64,000 nt of DNA from positions 164,577 through 228,576 of the forward strand of contig KB300602.1 of the NCBI GenBank assembly GCA_000328365.1, in the 5' to 3' direction. The translations under genes and the position numbers were made by a program. Shown here piece after piece: positions 50,735 through 63,532 of the stretch. The DNA comes from Capitella teleta (lineage: Eukaryota; Annelida; Polychaeta; Capitellidae). The notes under the pieces are model-generated. The model searched no databases. It was given only the letters and a program-made list of their open reading frames with translations, and was not told the origin of the DNA. How positions within the stretch are numbered: position 1 is the stretch's first letter; each line of letters starts with the position of its first letter.

Positions 50735-53338
50735 GGGCAATTTCGTATGTAAATGACGGAGTATTCCAGGACGGACGATCGAAGAGGCTGTTTGAGTCAT
50801 TTGTGCTCAATCATAGATTGAATCGTGGAGGCATTAGACTCCAAGTGAGATGGATTAATTAGTGAAGAGCAATTAGAAAGCCAAATGACTCCATTGATTC
50901 GACAGTGTGGTCGTGATTAAAAGCTAATTACAACACCTGGAGGAGTTGCGAGCCAATCGCGAAGCTTTAATAATTCATAATAATGTTTATGGATCCCTGG
51001 TATACGCGCTGTATACGGAATTAGCCACAAGTAACCTATCTATACTCCGTGCGAACGATTTCAATGTTTTCCAACGTGTTACAAAACATGTCGCAGTAAA
51101 AAAGCTCACTAAGATACCAGAGGTTGGTTAGACCAACATTGCACGCTGCTGTTTCTATAATTTCTATTTTAATTTCGTCAACACTAATGCCGAATGTACT
51201 CAATATTCGGGAATATTTTCACCTTTGGCGGCCTATTGGATTCCTGGGCTGAGGATATAGGCATCATTGAAATAAGGCATCCCCCTCGCACTATTCTTTA
51301 ACTTGAGAGTGCTGCTGTATAAATCGTACCATTAATGTTTATCTCCGAGAATTAAAACCATGCAAGTGTATTGTTGTTTTGGGCCTTTCGTCACTGTTCA
51401 CTTTGGCGTGGATATATTTTCTCACGGCAAAGGATGAAACCGGCGTCAGAATTCAAATGGTTGCCTCCTAAGTAGCGCAGTATCAGTTGTAAAGATAACA
51501 CGTTTTGCTTACGGACAATGTGCCCAATTATCGACCACCGCTAATCACCTCGGCAGATACACGGAGGAGCTAAGAGAGCGATAATATGCTCAGGAGACTT
51601 AATTTATCAAAGCGAAACAGCGCTTGATGAGCAACGGTGAAGGTGGAAGTGTTTACGATAGAGAAAAAAAAAAAAAAACAGACTCACCTCAAAGAATTTG
51701 TAGGCAGGGTGCCAACGAAACAAGAGAAAGTTGAACAAATTTCAAAATAATTATTAAGTCATGTAAGGGAGGGGGAATTTAGACTATTAACTTTTTCCCA
51801 CTTAAAGCCCAACATTACATAATTGAACACGAGGTGTGTGGGGGAGTTGAGGACATGCAATCATGATATCAACGCCAGTTTGAAAATTCTCCAAATGGAT
51901 TTATTGAGGGTCATAAAGCTCTCACGCGCACTGATCATTAAGCGTCATTTGCTTTGATGCTTTCTCTTTATTGCTAATTATGACGAATTCCCGTGGAAAT
52001 TACACGACATGTGTCCAGCCACATTCAAAACACCATTTTGTATTGTTATAGGCGATAATACGATGGGCGATATTACACTACCTCTCCCATTGAAGAGTAA
52101 TATGCTAATCGGATGGTGTTTTCTAATGTTACAATAATGTAGGTGTGTGTTATTATGTACTTATGCAACTTACGACTTTCTAATTTGTTTGAATTATTGA
52201 TGGGTTTATTTTGCCAACCAAATAAATACCTGCGTCGATTAGGATTCGATTGCATTTTGATCTGAATGTTGACAACGGAATTTATTATTACTTGTATCTT
52301 CTGATCACGAGCAACATTTACAGACACAAAAAAAAAAAAAAAAAAAAAATAAAAATGCACTCAACCACTCGCAGAGAACATTATCTCAGTGATGTCAAGA
52401 TTGACCTCATCAACTAAAAAATAAACCAAAACGCAGTTCTTACACAATGAAAACGTTTGAGCTGCATTCACGCTATAACTGAGTATAAGCTCCAACTCTT
52501 GAGTCCGCATAGGAATAATATGCGGTGCAATTGTAAGCGTAAGAATCGCGCCACGCATTTAGTGTAGGAAGCATTCAACGCTGTGACCAATGTCCGAACG
52601 TACGTCCTGTCTAAAAAGTATGAACGAACGTAGAGTTAAAATGGTGAATGGTGATTTCGACCCCTGGGAATTCGTAGGCCTTAAAAAGTTCACATAGAGC
52701 AGTGGCATTTAATGCATGTCATAAAAAATATACACACACAAAAATCTAATAAATGAATTCCGTTCCAATGTGTTATTTCGTTATGAGGATGACGTCATAA
52801 TAACATCAGATAATTCTCTTTTATGACGTTTGGAAATGATTACACAAGAGAGGTATCAAAGTTGATGGTGGCCATAAAACTATTAAACGCGCAATCATTC
52901 TCGATAATTGAATTTGGGTCCAAACTTGTGTTGCGTCACCAAGGAATCCAAATGACGTAATTCGCATTTTGACATAAAATGCTGACAACTGCACTCGATT
53001 AGCAGGTGAAATCAGGTATGCCGGACGCTTACTGGACTTTGGTTTTCATTTCGACGCGTTTTTAACTCTGCTAATTTTCAGGAAAAACAAAAAAGCAAAG
53101 CAGGAATAACAGATTATATATGTAACAACCAATACACCGAGAATTTTTTATATTTATTAATCTATTTAAATATAGCTATATACAAGCGTGTTTAGTGCTC
53201 AATGTTGTTGTTGTGGTTTTTTTTTTTCTTTTCTTTTCTTTTCTGTTTGTTTGTTTGTTTTTTCTTTCATCCTGTAAGCTACGTATAACACGAGTGTGAG
53301 CTCATATTGGAAACAGTTCAAATAGATGCCTCGAACAA
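50735..53338. other. gene-free DNA with further motif copies
   Basis: AGAGCGATAAT lies at 51575-51585. A close pair, AGGCGATAAT and TGGGCGATATT, spans 52048-52074. A TGACGTCA lies at 52790-52797. No exon seen. TTTTC repeats lie near 53218-53245. Confidence 0.5.
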
Positions 53339-53400
53339 GCATTGTGTAACACCCAGTTGGCGACTGGTGGTGTGGCCGTCGTCCGCTCGTTAGACAATGT
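53339..53400 (+). repeat. dispersed repeat R2, solitary copy
   Basis: About 60 bp with CATTGTGTAACACCCA, GGTGTGGCCGTCGTC and GCTCGTTAGACAATG match, on the opposite strand, the loop of the foldback element near 56120-56185. It may mark a decayed relative of that element. Confidence 0.6.
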
Positions 53401-54619
53401 CGAACAAGTCATTGTGCTTTGACTAAGGGGACTGTCAGGCAAAAACCAGCGTAACGGACCCCACCCCCAGGCCACAGCAAAGGAATCAGTTGGTCATTAG
53501 AGAGGGCAGCCGCTTGTAATGTTGACATAAACCCCATTGAAAAGCTGAGTCATTATGGCCCCTAATGCTGAATTATGGCCTCTGATATGCTGTTACGTAA
53601 TACACGGTCAGCGGGAGGGTTGTTCTTTTATGGCACCTGAATCGAATCAAAGAAATCAAATGGAAATTAGCTGCCGCAATAAATATCCTGCTGTATAGGA
53701 AAGGGTCTGGGAGCGAAGGGTTTGTGTAGGTAGCTAATGGCAGCATGTGTCTAATAAATGAACAAAAGCCGTAGATGAATATCTTTTGTTTCATGGACAC
53801 AAGGAATTCTTCAAATCTTCAGATTGTTAGATTCTATCTGAAACAGCAACATGTATGCATGCTGACGGATGGACAGTATGTCTATATATGCAGTGAGATG
53901 GATGACGGTTAGCTCTAAGAACATTTACCAAAACAGCCTCCGAATCACACGCCTTGGATTCGGTCGTTGAAGTCAATGAAGTGCTTTGTGGAACTTCTGC
54001 CCCATTGGGTGAATGAACGACTTTGATGCTAATATTCCGAAGGCGGGCGAACGGAAAGAGATTTAAAGAAACGCAGGAAGAATGCGAACAGCAGGAATAT
54101 TTGCCACAATTTGGGAGTGACCATAACTGCGTAAATTATGCAAATTAAGTGGTCAGTCACATCCGGTGTCTCATCTACTCTTGGCTTTCTTTTAGTTTTT
54201 TTTTTTTTTTCTTTTCCTGAAAGGTGGAATCCTGTTTAAGTTAATTGAGAAATAACGAGTTTTTTTTTGTAAATCTGGTCGGGTTTGCATGTGTGGTCAG
54301 TGGTCGACTGGTCGGTCAGTCTTGGATTTGTTGATGATTGTGGAAGTTGTAAAACTGTGAATTTCTGTTAATTTGAGGAAGATAAAGCAGATACACTCTA
54401 TTGGGGCTAAAAAAATATTAAAAAAAAAGTGATTGAAATTAGAAGAAATTATTTAATAAATTTCGATTTACACTCAGTGAGCTTGACCCTACTCAGTGCA
54501 CAGTTAACTATTGGGCAGCAGCGCCTGTTCTACCATACTGGATACATGTCCATCCATCCAACCAGTGACATAGCAATCATAGTGAAGCTCTTAGGTCCTC
54601 TGTATATTCATGCAGCATG
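53401..54619. other. gene-free DNA
   Basis: AT-rich without recognised features apart from T runs near 54197-54210. Confidence 0.5.
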
Positions 54620-54725
54620 AAGTGCGTGGCTCAGTCAGTTTCATCGACTCAGTGCGATCTTAAGGCGACCGTAGAGGGCGAGGTCCCGGGCTCGAGACCT
54701 GATCGGTACATGGGCCTTAGAATTA
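54620..54725 (+). mobile_element. tRNA-like SINE head
   Basis: A box-A-like TGGCTCAGTCAGT (54626-54638) and a box-B-like GGGCTCGAGACC (54688-54699) sit 50-60 bp apart, as in RNA polymerase III promoters of tRNA genes. Folding by eye gives no proper cloverleaf or acceptor stem, so a tRNA-derived SINE or decayed tRNA pseudogene is likelier than a working tRNA gene. Confidence 0.45.
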
Positions 54726-55473
54726 AACATAATAATTGCAAGTCTCTATAAATATACGTCCAACTGCGTAATAATGTCTGGCGCTGTGTTCCAAGATACT
54801 GAATGCTTCCTCATCTCGGCTTAAACGCGATCGACAAACACGTTATGATCACAACAAAAATGGAATTGCATCCAGAATGAAAACGTTATGATAATCGAGG
54901 TTACGTTGATACCAAAGAATCATAACGTACTTTGATATAGTCTATAAGTTTTATTCACGAAGCCAAACGTTATAACAAGGCGAAGAAGGCGAAGAGAATT
55001 TACAGTATAAATTCCATTAATATTACTCACGATTGTGGCATCACATTTGCACACATCTGTGAGGTGACTGAATTGTACATGAGATACTAATAATGAATAC
55101 TCAGTCACAGCCAAGTAAGCGAATCAGCGTCGAATTGCTGCATTTTTGGTGGCAGCATTCTCGCAAAATCTGGCGAATTCGAAGCCGAATCTCTCTGCGT
55201 GTCAAGATGGATCGGACTGAAATGACAGTAATGATTAGCTAGCTCTCAGGTAACTTCTTTATTTTCGATAGATAGCAGCTCAGCTCATCATATAAGTATA
55301 AAACACAAGACACTGTTGCTCGCCATCCAGGGCTTGATTTGATTTAAGTACATAATGGTAATTTCAATATGCTTTCACAATTTGGATAATTTTGTGAGCA
55401 TTTTCAGCATCGTGTAGTGTGGCGCACGAGTCAACGGGCCATCAGTGAAATGAATGAAAGGTCAATTTCTCAC

Positions 55474-55639
55474 CTGACCTGCGCTGCTCACGGTCGGTGC
55501 GTCCGTCAAATCCTCCGCACAATCGGTCATAGTTCTGGTGGAAATCTCTGTCGACCAAGGGACAGGCAAGGCTGCCACGCGACCGGTCACGTGATGGCAT
55601 GATGTCAAAGAGTGCAACGAGAACCATGCAGCAGCATAC
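55474..55639 (-). CDS. candidate exon, possibly secreted peptide
   Basis: On the minus strand a strong acceptor (TTGCTTCTCCAG) opens a 55-codon frame that ends at a strong donor (CAG then GTGAGA). It holds a short hydrophobic stretch (CCCMVLVALF), then charged sequence with SLACPLVDRDF, YDRLCGGFDG and a dibasic RR. A hydrophobic start, cysteines and RR would suit a secreted peptide precursor. Neighbouring exons were not found and no family is recognised. Confidence 0.3.
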
Positions 55640-55726
55640 CTGGAGAAGCAACAGAGAAAATAAAGAATGGTGAGAGTGGACATGTCAGGTAAACGCCGGT
55701 TTTTCGCTCAGAGGGTGAATTTTAAT

Positions 55727-56521
55727 AATTGCCCATGGCCGGGCTCGAGCGCCAGTCCCCGCTTAACGTATGTTTCCCCTATACATTGCTGAAGAATGAC
55801 CGAAAATCGCGGTTAACACGGTCATATCTTTTTACTGCAAAGAGCGACAACTTAAAATTTTACAAGATATAGAGACGTAACCATCATGAATATGTTGTGA
55901 AAATTTTAAATCAATATCAAATATAATTGCAGAGTTATTCCACTTTTGTCAAACATGATCAGAAACGTTTTCGTTTTTTAAGTCATTGCTGGCTGTCTAG
56001 TAGAGTCCAGGGAGTGTAATTAAAAAGCATTTGTTAAGCTCCTTATCAACAAACTCGCCGCGCCGCTCGTAGAAGCGATGATGCGGGCTGAATTTTCTTA
56101 ATAGGGGTGACAGCATTGTTTAACGAGCAGACGACGGCCACACCACAAGTCGGAGCGGCCAAATGGGTGTTGCACAATGAGTGAAACCGACGATTTAACG
56201 AGCTTAACTAATACTTTAATTACACAACAAACACTCCTTGAACTCGGCGTGGAGATGGCTAGCAATAGCTTATAAAACGAAAACCTTCCTGATAATGTTC
56301 GAAAAAAGTCGAATAAATAATTATCTGCAATATTGTGTTGAAATTTTCACAACATTTTAATGACGGTTGCCTCTCTGTGTCCTGTAAATTTTTAGGATCT
56401 CGCCTTGTGGAGTAGAAAGACATAACCGTGTTAACCGCGATTTTCCGGCATTTTTCAGACAGGTATAAGGGAAACACATGTTAGGCGGGGATTGGTGCTC
56501 AAGCCTGGCCGTCTGCAATTA
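55727..56521. mobile_element. foldback (long inverted repeat) non-autonomous DNA element
   Basis: The left arm (about 55727-56050) and right arm (about 56195-56521) are inverted copies of about 320 bp at roughly 75-80% identity. The outer ends read GGCCGGGCTCGAGCGCCAGT and, on the other strand, GGCCAGGCTTGAGCACCAAT. Shared inner words include AAAATCGCGGTTAACACGGT and TGTTGTGAAAATTT. The loop of about 150 bp has no transposase frame. AATT flanks both ends, but since it is self-complementary the target-site duplication is unclear. Arm divergence suggests an old insertion. Confidence 0.8.
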
Positions 56522-57740
56522 GGAAATTCGCTCTTGAGTCGAAAGACATCACCTCCATAGGCTTTTACCCCATGTCTTCTATGGAAAAGGTTCATCAAAT
56601 GAGTTCACGAATTTTTGGAGGTGTGTAGAAAAATATTCATAAATAGTAATTGAAAACATGATCAAAAATTAAATTAATAATGGCAACACAGTTTACTGAT
56701 TTTTAAAATTATCTTTCGTCAAAGAGCAATAGTCGTACGTCAATATTTCCCGAGCCTCACTAGTAGTTTGGTTATTGCCAAGTGGAGTCCATTTCATTGA
56801 AAAATCATAAACTGAAAATTAAACATCAGATGCATGTTTTTGTGTCTTGAAACTACTACTTGCGTGCTTAGCTTCAGATTATCAATGGTTGATTTTGCAC
56901 ATCACCAGATCATTAACTGATAACGTTTAGCGACGACACCATGAAATGGACAGGTTGTGAGTCTATTGGCATTCAACCTGTCTTACTTGACACCAAGGCA
57001 TGCTGGCGATAAGCGCTTTGTGGTTTACGCGATGTAAATGAATTTACCATTATTACAACTTGCGGCAGTAAACATTTTCCGGTCTATCTTAATTGTTGCA
57101 GCTAATTAACGCTTCCTCCTGTATCGATTGTCTAGACACTGCAATTAAACTGCAATTAACAATTAAGACCAACTCTCAGCTAAGACAGCGCGCATTTTGA
57201 ATTTTGGACAATGCCGTGCGTTACTATAGCAACAGCAATATTTGACACTCCAGCTACCAACACAGCTGAAGGTCCGCCTGGGGGTCCATAAAGTTACCTT
57301 GATGTGAAAAAGATTCAGGTTCATGACTGCGTTTCCTCAACAGATCTGCAGACGGAATGGTGTCCTGCTGCAGTCAGCTGTTGCTTCGCTCGATTTCCGG
57401 CTGAAATGAAATCACCTTAGTTTCTTTTGAGAAAGTCATTAGTTAAGCGATGTTCATTTCAACATTTTTGACCGCATTCCATGAAAATGTTTAACACGGG
57501 TGAAAACATTGAGTGTTTTGTGTCAAAGTATGATATATTTAGACTATGTCAGCCAAAGTGCAGTTATATACATTGTCTTGTTTCGTAACATTTTGATTAG
57601 CTTCATGAATACTGTTATCACATGATTGAAATATTCATCTGAAGTTAATTTTATTAACGATTATTTTTTAATACTGCGGGAAGGAAATTCTACGACATCT
57701 GATCACACTATAGAGTTTAAAATGTCTGTAAATGCACTGC
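56522..57740. other. gene-free DNA
   Basis: No exon or repeat recognised. Confidence 0.5.
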
Positions 57741-57915
57741 AGTGCTGCCCAACTGCGTGACAATGCCTATGGTAGCATGCAGGATAAAGAACTCTTTAAG
57801 GATTGATTGCTAGAGGGAGTAGAGAGAAGCCCCAGGCTTCTTCTCTGGCGGCCGTGTCAACCGGGTTGGGTGGAGCCATAAAACAAGCCTCATGCTTGAT
57901 GATACCATTGTTCGA
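57741..57915 (+). repeat. dispersed repeat family R1, copy 2
   Basis: Starts GCAGTGCTGCCCAACTGCGT, then GCCTATGGTA, GGATAAAGAAC and GGATTGATTGCTAGAGGGAG. An AGAAGCC...GGCTTCT inverted pair follows, then GGGTTGGGTGGAGCCATAAA and CCTCATGCTT. It is colinear with the copies at 38345-38530 and 63533-63712. Confidence 0.7.
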
Positions 57916-60236
57916 CTCTGCTGCAGTAAAGCTGTAGGTATGCAGCTCTCATTTACTTACTTGCATGTGCATAAATAGGTTATATTGGCAACACCAGACT
58001 TTATTCATATTTTATGTTACGTTTCTTTTCATTACTTTTATTCAATTGTTTTCGTACAACAAAACATCAAAATATTGATTATGCGACGCAGCATTCTCCA
58101 TTGCAGCATCCGCTTACAGCATCCCAATGTCTGTGACGTAATCTCTGCAACAATTGCACACGTAATCATAACGCACTTTCAAGATTCTCGTTATGATTTC
58201 ACTTATTTCCTGTGCATTGAAACATGTTTAGCATCGATTCCTATTACCAATAACCGACGGACAGGATGTAATAGAAAAAAAAAAAAAAAACAAAACCCAA
58301 AAAAACTAGCGACATTCCGCCATAACAGATGCAGTCACTCGGTCTCTTATACGACAGTTGTTAGCTTTCAGAACTTGCTGCAATGAGGGTGGCGTAATTG
58401 TAAAACATGAGATACATCAGCGACCCGAGCTATTGGCTAGCAAGGCCGAATCTGGCCCGCAGGCCGGATGTTATCGACTTCTGTGTGACATGTATGGACA
58501 ATTTATTGTAATACATGTGTATGGTAATTTGTGCGTTCTTTGCAAGATAAAACTCATTGCACTCCATTTTTCCAAGGTGACTAAACAACCTTTTCTGTCG
58601 CCTCAATGAATACCATTGCCCGACACGTCAAGCACCCCTTGATCGAGCAGTCACTCGTAATACTCTCTATGCATTCATTGACCAGCTTTGTGTATCGGCT
58701 TAGAGACAGAATGAAGTGGAGATGGAGCGACTGTTGAATGGTTTTGAGAATAACTGGTCTTTGGCCATTGTTTAGTGTGATATCAGTCTATCCATCCACA
58801 GGCCCGAGGAAACTGGATCTGATGTTGATGATTCATCTATAGACTGACCACATCCAATATGATATGCAGCCCCACAGGGAAATGACAGTAACCAAATAAA
58901 ATAATGTTATTTAGTTCATTTGCCACACAATAGGCACACACGATTGTCACTTTCTCCATGGCAATCGACCGAAGCTATTGGCATGGCAACGCAGCTGATA
59001 AATTGAAATGGAATTGGATACCTGGCAAACACAAAGGCATCTTTTCACTTTTAGCGAGCAGGTGAATATTGGCTGAACTTGATGACTCTTGCTATACAGA
59101 TGAGCCACACTCACACATCACAGCTCGCGGACCTCATCTGCACATTTAAATATGTTGCTTTTTTTGCACTCATGGAAATGGAATAAGTGCCACTGTTGAT
59201 TAAGAGACACCATGTAATGCAAAGGTGGAAGAACACCTTTGTTTATGCGTTCACATAGTACATGCACATAGCAAAACAGTTCAATTAATTCAATAACATA
59301 ATTATTACAATAGTTATTAAACAAGGAATATTAAACGAGCTGTAGTGAACCGTCTGGTCAAAACATAATTAATCAACAAGAAGAATAAACGGTTGACTTT
59401 CTTACAAAACAAACCCCCCCGTGTACTCACTCAATCTATTACAGGGCTTTCAATATATAATTATTATGCATACATGTATCTCATAATTTTCTCTGTGGAC
59501 CAAAACCGGTATACTTGGAAGATAAGCATAATTATTTACAATGTTATCCTGACCGAGACTGCCTGGATACCAGTGGTCGAGTGTTTGCGTCCAGATTTTC
59601 ATGATTGGCTCTCGAATAAAACACAAACCTACACCAGAAACAACGCAACCATTCAACAAAAATAAAGGACAGTGATCAGTATAGTTATGTACACACAGTT
59701 TATTGTATTTCTTGCAAATGAGCTTTCGAGATATAATAATCTATTGTTATCCGAATGAAGCTCTATTTATAATGCACTGCATGTATATCATGTGATATGG
59801 TAAGCGAATGATTATCAACAACATGCGCTGAACTGAACAATATCAAGTAAATATGCTGATGCCAGGTCATACAATTCTACCACTCATCAATGTAGATTTC
59901 AACAGTATTAATGAATACGAAATTTTGAATTATTTTGGAACGAAGGCTGACATATTTATAAATAGCTTAATTATGAAATGTACCATTATTAAAATTAGGG
60001 TTCTAGGAAAACAGCAGTAATTGTATTGTGCTGAAGCTAAGTCGGATTCGTTTGGTTGGTGTGTTTATACTTAACTCCGTGACCTACAAGGATGTAATCC
60101 ACTAAATTAAGCTTAGATCCAACCTGGAATAAAGAACTGAAAGATACCTTTGGTTTCTGATAACAAGCCACGTTTAAAGCCATGAACTATCAAGTATATA
60201 AGAAGCACTTTGTATTACTACACATTGTTCAATTAT
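57916..60236. other. gene-free DNA downstream of the channel gene
   Basis: AT-rich with an A run near 58276. A 133-codon frame at 57985-58386 has no codon or family support. Nothing else is recognised. Confidence 0.5.
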
Positions 60237-60242
60237 TTTATT
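60237..60242 (-). terminator. poly(A) signal of the DEG/ENaC gene
   Basis: AATAAA on the minus strand about 570 bp after the stop codon. No earlier signal stands out. Confidence 0.4.
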
Positions 60243-60810
60243 GCATTTCTGTTCTCACGCAAAAAGAAGAAGAATAAGAAAAAAAAAAAAACCTATCAAA
60301 AATGAATTTTTTTTCTAGATATTTTCTTTTGTCAATTTGTCTCACAAAGAAGATATGCGATAATGACATGGACATTTTAGCGTATGCCCTCACGTACGCT
60401 CTCTTGCGGACTACACCATTCACACATTGCACACACATTCAGCCCAATTTGAAGTTTGAATCATATTTGGCGAAAGTTGAAACATAATTCGCAGGCTATC
60501 AAATACACACCTATGAGCACGTGCGCGCCCTAACCAAAGATTGGTAAACCGGACAGTTCAATTAATTTTAAAACAGTTCTCTTTGATTCAATCGGAGTTT
60601 ATACTTTAAATCAACAAATCTTCTCCAAATACCTGAGAAACTTTTGAAAATAAAAATAAAATGTCCCGCACGGGCGATGAATTCTAAGTATCTCGGACTA
60701 ACCAATTTTCGTATTCATTTTTCGATCAGTCAATACAAATATTTACCAACATAAAAGATACACAATAACAGACTCGGCGGCTGAAACGACTTCAATTGCC
60801 TTTAAGAATG

Positions 60811-62982
60811 CTACAATTTAGTCTCTGGCATGCTGTAACGATTGGAAATATCTCTGCTTTGGTTATTGTTGACCATCGGACTGGTCGACACCGTGATGTA
60901 TGACGATGACGTAAAATAACGGAGAATATCCAGCATAAGTTCAAGAACTTCAGCAAGGGTTATAATGGATATTCCCACCCACAAACCAAGCTGGCCACCA
61001 ATGTCTGAAACGACCTGGTTCCTCGTGTAGTCTGCGGACTCTTGCGTTTTCACCACGTTGGAGTCCGCGATATAAATATTGAGTCGGGCAAAGTCTTTCA
61101 TGGTTTCCGCACGACGGTCAACCGTGAAATACTTCTTGAATAGCTGAAACTTTCCTTGCGTATCACTCCGGTTGAATCTCTCCGCAAATTTCTCAATGCC
61201 GAACACATCGTAGAAGGCGGAATCACCTTCGTAGCCAGACGCGGGCCACTTGGAAAGGCTGTAGGAGACGTCGTAAGCTACCTCATCACAAGGTGGAAAG
61301 CACTGGCATCGCTCCATCGCCGTAGCGTTCTTGGTGAGTCTAGCTTTCACAGTTCTCACACATTGTATCCTGTTATGCAGAGCCATCAACATGTCTAAGC
61401 AGTTATTGGTGGCATTGTACTGACACTCAATGGGCATTTCATCATCATTACGACAAAGCTTAACCTTCTGATCTGGCAGAATTGGCAAACCAATATCAGC
61501 ACAGTCGCACTCTGTGATGATGTGCTTCTGCATGCACATTTTTTGGCATGCCATTAGGCGATAACGCGTATTCCCAATTTCAAAGGGGTTGTTATTCGAG
61601 CAATTCCCATGTGGTGGTCCGATTCGTATATTCCGTCGCGGGCGAATTCCGAACGAAGCGGAGAATCCAGGCGGAACATCATATCCTTCCGCAAAGGGGA
61701 AAGGTTTCGTGTGCGGCGGATGAATGACCACGCGGACACCCTCACTGGCAGAGACTGCGGATCGCCACTCATGAAGTCCAGGCAACATCCGGATCTCACT
61801 GTTCTTATCCAGCATTCCGGATCCGGATAGCAGAATCGCGGACCAACCGTTCTCAATACCCTCACTCAGGGAATCATCCAGGTCATCTGCTTCTGGTGCT
61901 TGGTACGTGAAGCAGTTGAAATAATACGGATCGAAGAAGCGGAGGAAATCCCGCGTCCGGTTGCAACGGTGTCCCGCGTAATGGCAGTTCACTACAAATC
62001 CCTCCAGTTGGACGGCTGCCGAGGCTATGATGTCATGTCGTATGTTGGCGGAGAAGGTAGTTCGTGAGAATACTTCTTGAAATACCTCCGGTAGGTCCAT
62101 CTGGTATTGGTACCACAACGGAGCGTACTTGGCTACGAGCGACATGTACTCCGAGATGAAAAGGATCTCACTTTTGTTGACGTTGTTGATTGGGTTGTCG
62201 TTCTGTATAAACATCGCATTTAAAGTGTTTAAGATGTAAACGTCCAGATTCCTCATGTTGCAGATCGAAATTGAGGGGAAGGGAACTTGGGTGGGGACCA
62301 CTTCCACTGTCACCTGGGAGATATCAAATGAATAACTTATTGGAAGAGAAAACGAAATATGTAGAGTGAAACCAGGGGGGTATTTCGTTTGAATTGGGTG
62401 TGCTTTTACACCAGGAGCAATGTTAACGCCTCATATCGTCATGCAGCCGTAAAATATGCGGTTGGAATAACGTGGACGTTCTTCATATGACGTCATCAAA
62501 CTGTAAACGACCCGAAAGCAAGACGATTTGTAAAACATAATGGCCGAACAAGAAGTCCATAAATATTTCAGTCAGACTTAAGTGTACAGCCGTCTGATTA
62601 ATGCATTGACGAAGCCGCAAACATGTCAATGTTTCAAGCAAAGTGGAGAAAAAGCAAGGTTTATATGGTCACATTTGTTCTCATAACATGTCTATTTGGG
62701 ATCAATTACCTCATTAATATTAATCAATATCCAGCAGAGATCACACCCCGTATTGGTTCATAACATAATACATATGCCATTGCTCCATTATTATGGTTAA
62801 TTGCAACGCACCTTTTTGGGATAGGAGAAGTACCTGGTGAGTACTTCTGTCATCTGCAGACAGAACATTGCCCCGGCGCATACACAGACCAGGGCCCAGA
62901 AGATGCGAGCTAAGGAAGACTTGGCTTTGATCACTTTTGGAACACCATGCATTGTGGTCCGAGTGGCGAATTCCTCAAGCAC
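60811..62982 (-). CDS. DEG/ENaC/ASIC-family sodium channel (5' partial)
   Basis: Two exons are clear: 62982-62812 (57 codons) and 62313-60811 (500 codons and stop). Phase is 0 at the join (AAG then GTGCGT; CCCAG then GTGACA). Exon 1 starts at an acceptor (AACAG then GTGCTTGAG), so at least one upstream exon with the true start is missing; it may lie outside the window. Visible parts are the N-terminal His-Gly gating motif (TTMHGVP), TM1 (IFWALVCVCAGAMFC) and the post-TM1 FPSISICN motif. A large Cys-rich extracellular loop follows (CDCADIGLP, CQCFPPCDEVAYD). TM2 is GGQLGLWVGISIITLAEVLE with the GxS selectivity filter (GIS), and the cytosolic tail is about 33 residues. The family forms trimeric amiloride-sensitive Na+ channels gated by protons, peptides or force; which applies here cannot be read. 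The 557 visible residues fit the family. Confidence 0.9.
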
Positions 62983-63532
62983 CTGTTATACAAACACAGG
63001 ATGTTCAGATGAAAATTCGATGTGCATATCCTCCGTTTTTGTGTTTGGTGTTTTTTGTTATATATTTGTTATTTTTATTTTTATTTTTATTTTTATTTAT
63101 TATTATTATTCATTTTTGTTTGGAAGGGGGTGGGGATTGTGCAACACAAAATAATGCTCACTTATCAGTTGTAATTACAGATTGTTATCAATCGTTCAAA
63201 TCACTATATTTTTATTATTATTAAACATACTTTATGACGCATTTTAAACTTCGTTTCTGAATTGAAAGCCTACATCAACACATTTCACTATTGATGATGA
63301 TCAAACAGTTTACATAGAATCACATCTGGCGCCACTATAATAAATTAATTTACTCGGACGTCGACGGTTATAGATAGAAATGTCCTCGCGATTTTGGAGC
63401 CAACATAACCTCACTCAACCATGCCTCGAGCTGTATCATGGTTCCAGAATCATTCAGACAATCCATCTGAGCATAACCGTCTCCTACTCATGATTTATCC
63501 CTTGAATAATGGTACTTACAGTAGGTACTTTG
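62983..63532. other. upstream intron or flank of the channel gene
   Basis: Contains ATTTTT repeats at about 63065-63115. No further channel exon was recognised. Confidence 0.4.

Noticed and set aside
54620-54725. A functional tRNA gene
   Set aside because: A- and B-box-like words are present, but no acceptor or anticodon stem can be formed by eye.
57985-58386. 133-codon frame ending in a poly-lysine run
   Set aside because: The frame spans an A tract, has no motif, and sits in AT-rich gene-free DNA.
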